From a virus, in IMG/VR virus record IMGVR_UViG_3300021364_002084, positions 1-23,673 of that record: a DNA stretch of 23,673 nucleotides. One strand, 5' to 3'. The translations under genes and the position numbers were made by a program. Shown one piece after another: positions 22,007-23,673 of the stretch. How positions within the stretch are numbered: position 1 is the first letter of the stretch; the number at the start of each line of letters is the position of its first letter. Under the pieces are notes generated by a model. That model saw only the letters and a list, made by a program, of their open reading frames with translations. It had not been told where the DNA came from and ran no database searches.

Positions 22007-22031
22007 TTAAAGGGGTTGCTATCCCTAGGTA

Positions 22032-22691
22032 TTATTTAGCGTCGTCTTCAATCTCTTTCTTCGTGCGCCAGAAATAATCAGTGTTATCACCAAGTCTACC
22101 CCAAGGCACTCCATTCTCAACTTGATAATGCTCCGTCGAAACCTTAAAATCTGGAATTTTGGGATCTTCGGGTGTTAGTGAAATGTCATAAATGCGACAA
22201 CGGTTGTTTGGATACAGTGCAAACTGACCATTTTCGAGATTTATGAGATTAAATGACTTATGCTCCTCTGGAATTTCGCTAGTTGAGTAATCTAGCACAT
22301 CAGGGTTGGCATGATAGTTGTCTAATGTGCATATGTACGACCCTTTAAGAGTCCCGAAATGCCTTGTACGCACTTCCCACTCCATAGACGCTGTAAACTG
22401 CTTACAGAGCGATGTGACGCCATAGTCCATGCAATTCCAAAACTGCAAATTTGGAAGGTCTAGGTCTGGATCGGGAGTTTTTGCTTCACTTACAAAGGCA
22501 CTGATGGGCAATTTATCAAACATTGCCCCATATTCAGGTAAATACGTCTCAAAATAAAAAGCACGTCCAGGAATCGACTTAGCCGACACCCAGACGCCCT
22601 CTACAAACTCTCCGTAACCATCTTGAAGATCTCTTAGATATTCCTTACGGACATATACCTTTTCATCAGGAAGGTTACAAATTAGATTCAT
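22032..22691 (-). CDS. Conserved-looking phage protein of unknown function (219 aa)
   Basis: The protein begins MNLICNLPDEKVYVRKEYLR and looks like a single soluble domain of mixed alpha/beta structure, with many aromatic residues (FYFETYLPEYG, NLQFWNCMDYG, SMEWEVRTRHFG, DYFWRTKKEIEDD) and no signal peptide or membrane helix. The style resembles proteins of unknown function in cyanophage genomes near the baseplate genes, but I cannot assign a family. Its ATG overlaps the stop of the preceding 48-residue gene (ATGA), with AAGG eight bases upstream as a ribosome-binding site. The stop overlaps a late-promoter-like motif. It is probably expressed with the structural genes. I considered gp53 and saw no recognisable similarity. 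Confidence 0.85.
   Translation of the reverse strand: MNLICNLPDEKVYVRKEYLRDLQDGYGEFVEGVWVSAKSIPGRAFYFETYLPEYGAMFDKLPISAFVSEAKTPDPDLDLPNLQFWNCMDYGVTSLCKQFTASMEWEVRTRHFGTLKGSYICTLDNYHANPDVLDYSTSEIPEEHKSFNLINLENGQFALYPNNRCRIYDISLTPEDPKIPDFKVSTEHYQVENGVPWGRLGDNTDYFWRTKKEIEDDAK
22033..22040 (-). promoter_or_regulatory. Degenerate late-promoter-like motif (GCTAAATA)
   Basis: The minus-strand sequence GCTAAATA differs by one base from NATAAATA. It overlaps a stop codon, as the exact motif at 424-431 does, and opens one of the few intergenic gaps in the window. It lies 55 bases before the 61-residue gene that leads into gp25 and gp6. A TAGGGATA octamer follows 5 bases downstream, as it also does after the motif at 424-431, though at a different spacing. 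Promoter activity is plausible but unproven. Confidence 0.35.
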
Positions 22692-22834
22692 CTACCTTGA
22701 CCGCGATAACGTTTCTTTGCTTTGTTACGAGAAGTAGCAGCATAGTTTGTATTCTTGCTAGATCCCTGTCGAGTGGTTTTGGGTTTCGATTCAATTAGTT
22801 TTTGACCGCTAATACCGACTTTTGCTCTTGCCAT
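22688..22834 (-). CDS. Very small basic protein (48 aa), unknown function
   Basis: A frame of 48 codons runs from the ATG at 22834 to a TGA at 22688. The protein begins MARAKVGISGQKLIESKPKT and ends RNKAKKRYRGQGR. It is strongly basic, with about 13 Lys/Arg, especially in the last ten residues, and lacks hydrophobic segments. An AGGAG lies 12 bases before the start, inside the last codons of the PAAR gene. The stop overlaps the next gene's start as ATGA. These signals and the exact fit in the gap support a real gene. Small basic proteins of this kind occur in cyanophage structural clusters, but I know no function. Nucleic-acid binding or a disordered assembly peptide are possibilities from charge alone. 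Confidence 0.8.
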   Translation of the reverse strand: MARAKVGISGQKLIESKPKTTRQGSSKNTNYAATSRNKAKKRYRGQGR

Positions 22835-22841
22835 AATTTAG

Positions 22842-23345
22842 TTAAACTCCTATGTATACTTTTGCTGCGCCTGTTGCAATTAGCGACATGCATGGTGGAC
22901 CCAATGGATCCGCAATTCTGCACATTCTCCTACCATTACACCACACTGACTTAGTTGTAGCAATTGCTTTTCGGACGTGTGCTCCTCCTCCAGCAATGTC
23001 TTCAACACATAATGTCTGTGTTGGACATGGAATTGGGACGGGTGGCGATTTACACCCCCCAGGAACAATGAGATTTGTGCAAGTTGGGGGATGGTTTGTC
23101 AGCAAGTCTTGATCCAAGATTGGGATCATCCCACTAATAGCTACATTTACAACCGCCTGCATGATGTTTAAAGGCGATTGTGCAAATGGTGGCCAAATGT
23201 TAAAGGGTGACATCGTGGCAATTGACTTTTTAGGTGCTGTCTTACAAGTGCCCGCACAAGGCACTGGAGCATGGACGTTTGCTGGAATGCAAATACCATG
23301 ACCCGAGTCAACACCTGCATAGACTGCTGCTGGTAAACCTGCCAT
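22842..23345 (-). CDS. PAAR-motif spike-tip protein
   Basis: PAAR proteins sharpen the tip of contractile-tail central spikes (T4 gp5.4 is about 97 residues); this one has 167. The first part (MAGLPAAVYAGVDSGHGICI, with H16, C19, H25, C30 and C34) and the last part (VWCNGRRMCRIADPLG followed by IATGAAKVYIGV) match the two halves of a PAAR fold, where His and Cys bind a metal at the apex. Residues about 35-115 form an insertion containing SPLNIMQAVVNVAISGMIPI and a Pro/Cys-rich stretch (PPVPIPCPTQTLC), which makes the protein longer than a minimal PAAR. An AGGAG lies 11 bases before the ATG. The neighbours gp25 and gp6 fit a baseplate-hub context. Metal ligands and the insertion's role are inferred. 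Confidence 0.82.
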   Translation of the reverse strand: MAGLPAAVYAGVDSGHGICIPANVHAPVPCAGTCKTAPKKSIATMSPFNIWPPFAQSPLNIMQAVVNVAISGMIPILDQDLLTNHPPTCTNLIVPGGCKSPPVPIPCPTQTLCVEDIAGGGAHVRKAIATTKSVWCNGRRMCRIADPLGPPCMSLIATGAAKVYIGV

Positions 23346-23374
23346 ATTTTACTATACTCCTAGATTATCGTCAA

Positions 23375-23673
23375 TTAGAAGAAAGGATTGCCATATGCTT
23401 GCACGGCACTTGCATAAGTTTGTGTAGCTTTGGTTAGATTATGCCTAACTAGCATACTACCACTTGCCGACCAACTTTTGCAACCATCACCGAGCATGGG
23501 ACTTGTAGTATATGTATATGAAACCGTGGTCTCTGTCGTGGTGGTCTCACCTGACACAGGATCTGGATCACTCTCATCAGATGTCGTTGTACTACTGTTT
23601 GCAGGCATTCCTGGTGGTGGACATCCTGGTTCTATATGACCACAACCGTCCTCTGCAACGTTACATCCAATGG
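23375..23673 (-). CDS. C-terminal part of an unidentified structural protein (cut by right window edge)
   Basis: The frame stays open from the stop at 23375 to the window edge, giving 98 residues. The ATG at 23608 is therefore probably internal and not the true start. The upstream part, IGCNVAEDGCGHIEPGCPPP, is Cys/Gly/Pro-rich. It is followed by a Thr/Ser/acidic linker (STTTSDESDPDPVSGETTTT) and a compact C-terminal domain with SMLVRHNLTKATQTYASAV ending in GNPFF. Its place immediately before the PAAR gene suggests a spike or hub-associated protein, since such genes often adjoin in T4-like phages. The visible residues do not let me name it. The gap to the PAAR start is 29 bases. Confidence 0.65.
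   Translation of the reverse strand, partial: IGCNVAEDGCGHIEPGCPPPGMPANSSTTTSDESDPDPVSGETTTTETTVSYTYTTSPMLGDGCKSWSASGSMLVRHNLTKATQTYASAVQAYGNPFF

Noticed and set aside
22032-22691. Assignment of the 219-residue gene as baseplate wedge gp53
   Set aside because: The position near gp25 and gp6 made this tempting, but I could not see any gp53-like sequence pattern, so it is left unnamed.
23375-23608. A complete 77-residue gene starting at 23608
   Set aside because: The same frame stays open upstream to the window edge, with a plausible Cys/Gly/Pro-rich continuation and no Shine-Dalgarno site before the 23608 ATG. A partial larger gene is more likely.

Overview
The window looks like the baseplate and tail-fibre module of a marine T4-like myovirus, most likely a cyanophage (Kyanoviridae-type phage of Synechococcus or Prochlorococcus). 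Three things point this way. Two proteins are recognisable homologues of the T4 baseplate wedge proteins gp6 and gp25. A PAAR spike-tip protein lies just upstream of them. The largest gene is built from modules typical of marine cyanophage fibres (YHYH-like, GSGY repeats, laminin-G-like). The DNA is moderately AT-rich, and every credible gene is on the minus strand with almost no spacing, so the window reads as one co-directional late structural operon.

In transcription order (high to low coordinates) it holds: the C-terminal part of an unidentified structural protein running off the right edge; a PAAR protein; a 48-residue basic protein too short for a normal ORF cut-off; a 219-residue conserved-looking protein of unknown function; a short gap with a degenerate late-promoter-like motif and an RNA hairpin; a 61-residue unknown protein; gp25; gp6; one enormous gene of 6295 codons (18.9 kb, about 80% of the window); a clear late-promoter-like motif; and the N-terminal 134 residues of a tail-fibre-like protein running off the left edge. 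Stops and starts overlap or nearly touch at most junctions (ATGA overlap, 10-base overlap, 3-base gaps), which suggests translational coupling.

By analogy with T4, gp25 and gp6 are core parts of the baseplate wedges and the PAAR protein caps the central spike. The giant protein sits where T4 carries its outer wedge and short-fibre genes (7 to 12). Its N-terminal ~830 residues look like a tail-anchoring region. The rest is a long string of beta-rich repeats, a probable seven-bladed propeller, two laminin-G-like domains, a carbohydrate-binding-like module and a set of alpha-helical repeats. I infer that it is a baseplate-attached adhesin or fibre.

The most notable points are the size and domain composition of the giant protein, an unfamiliar cysteine-containing helical repeat in it, and a perfect 20-base inverted repeat with nested palindromes near its 5' end. 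I saw no tRNA, rRNA, CRISPR, integrase or insertion sequence. No gene-free stretch exceeds 60 bases.
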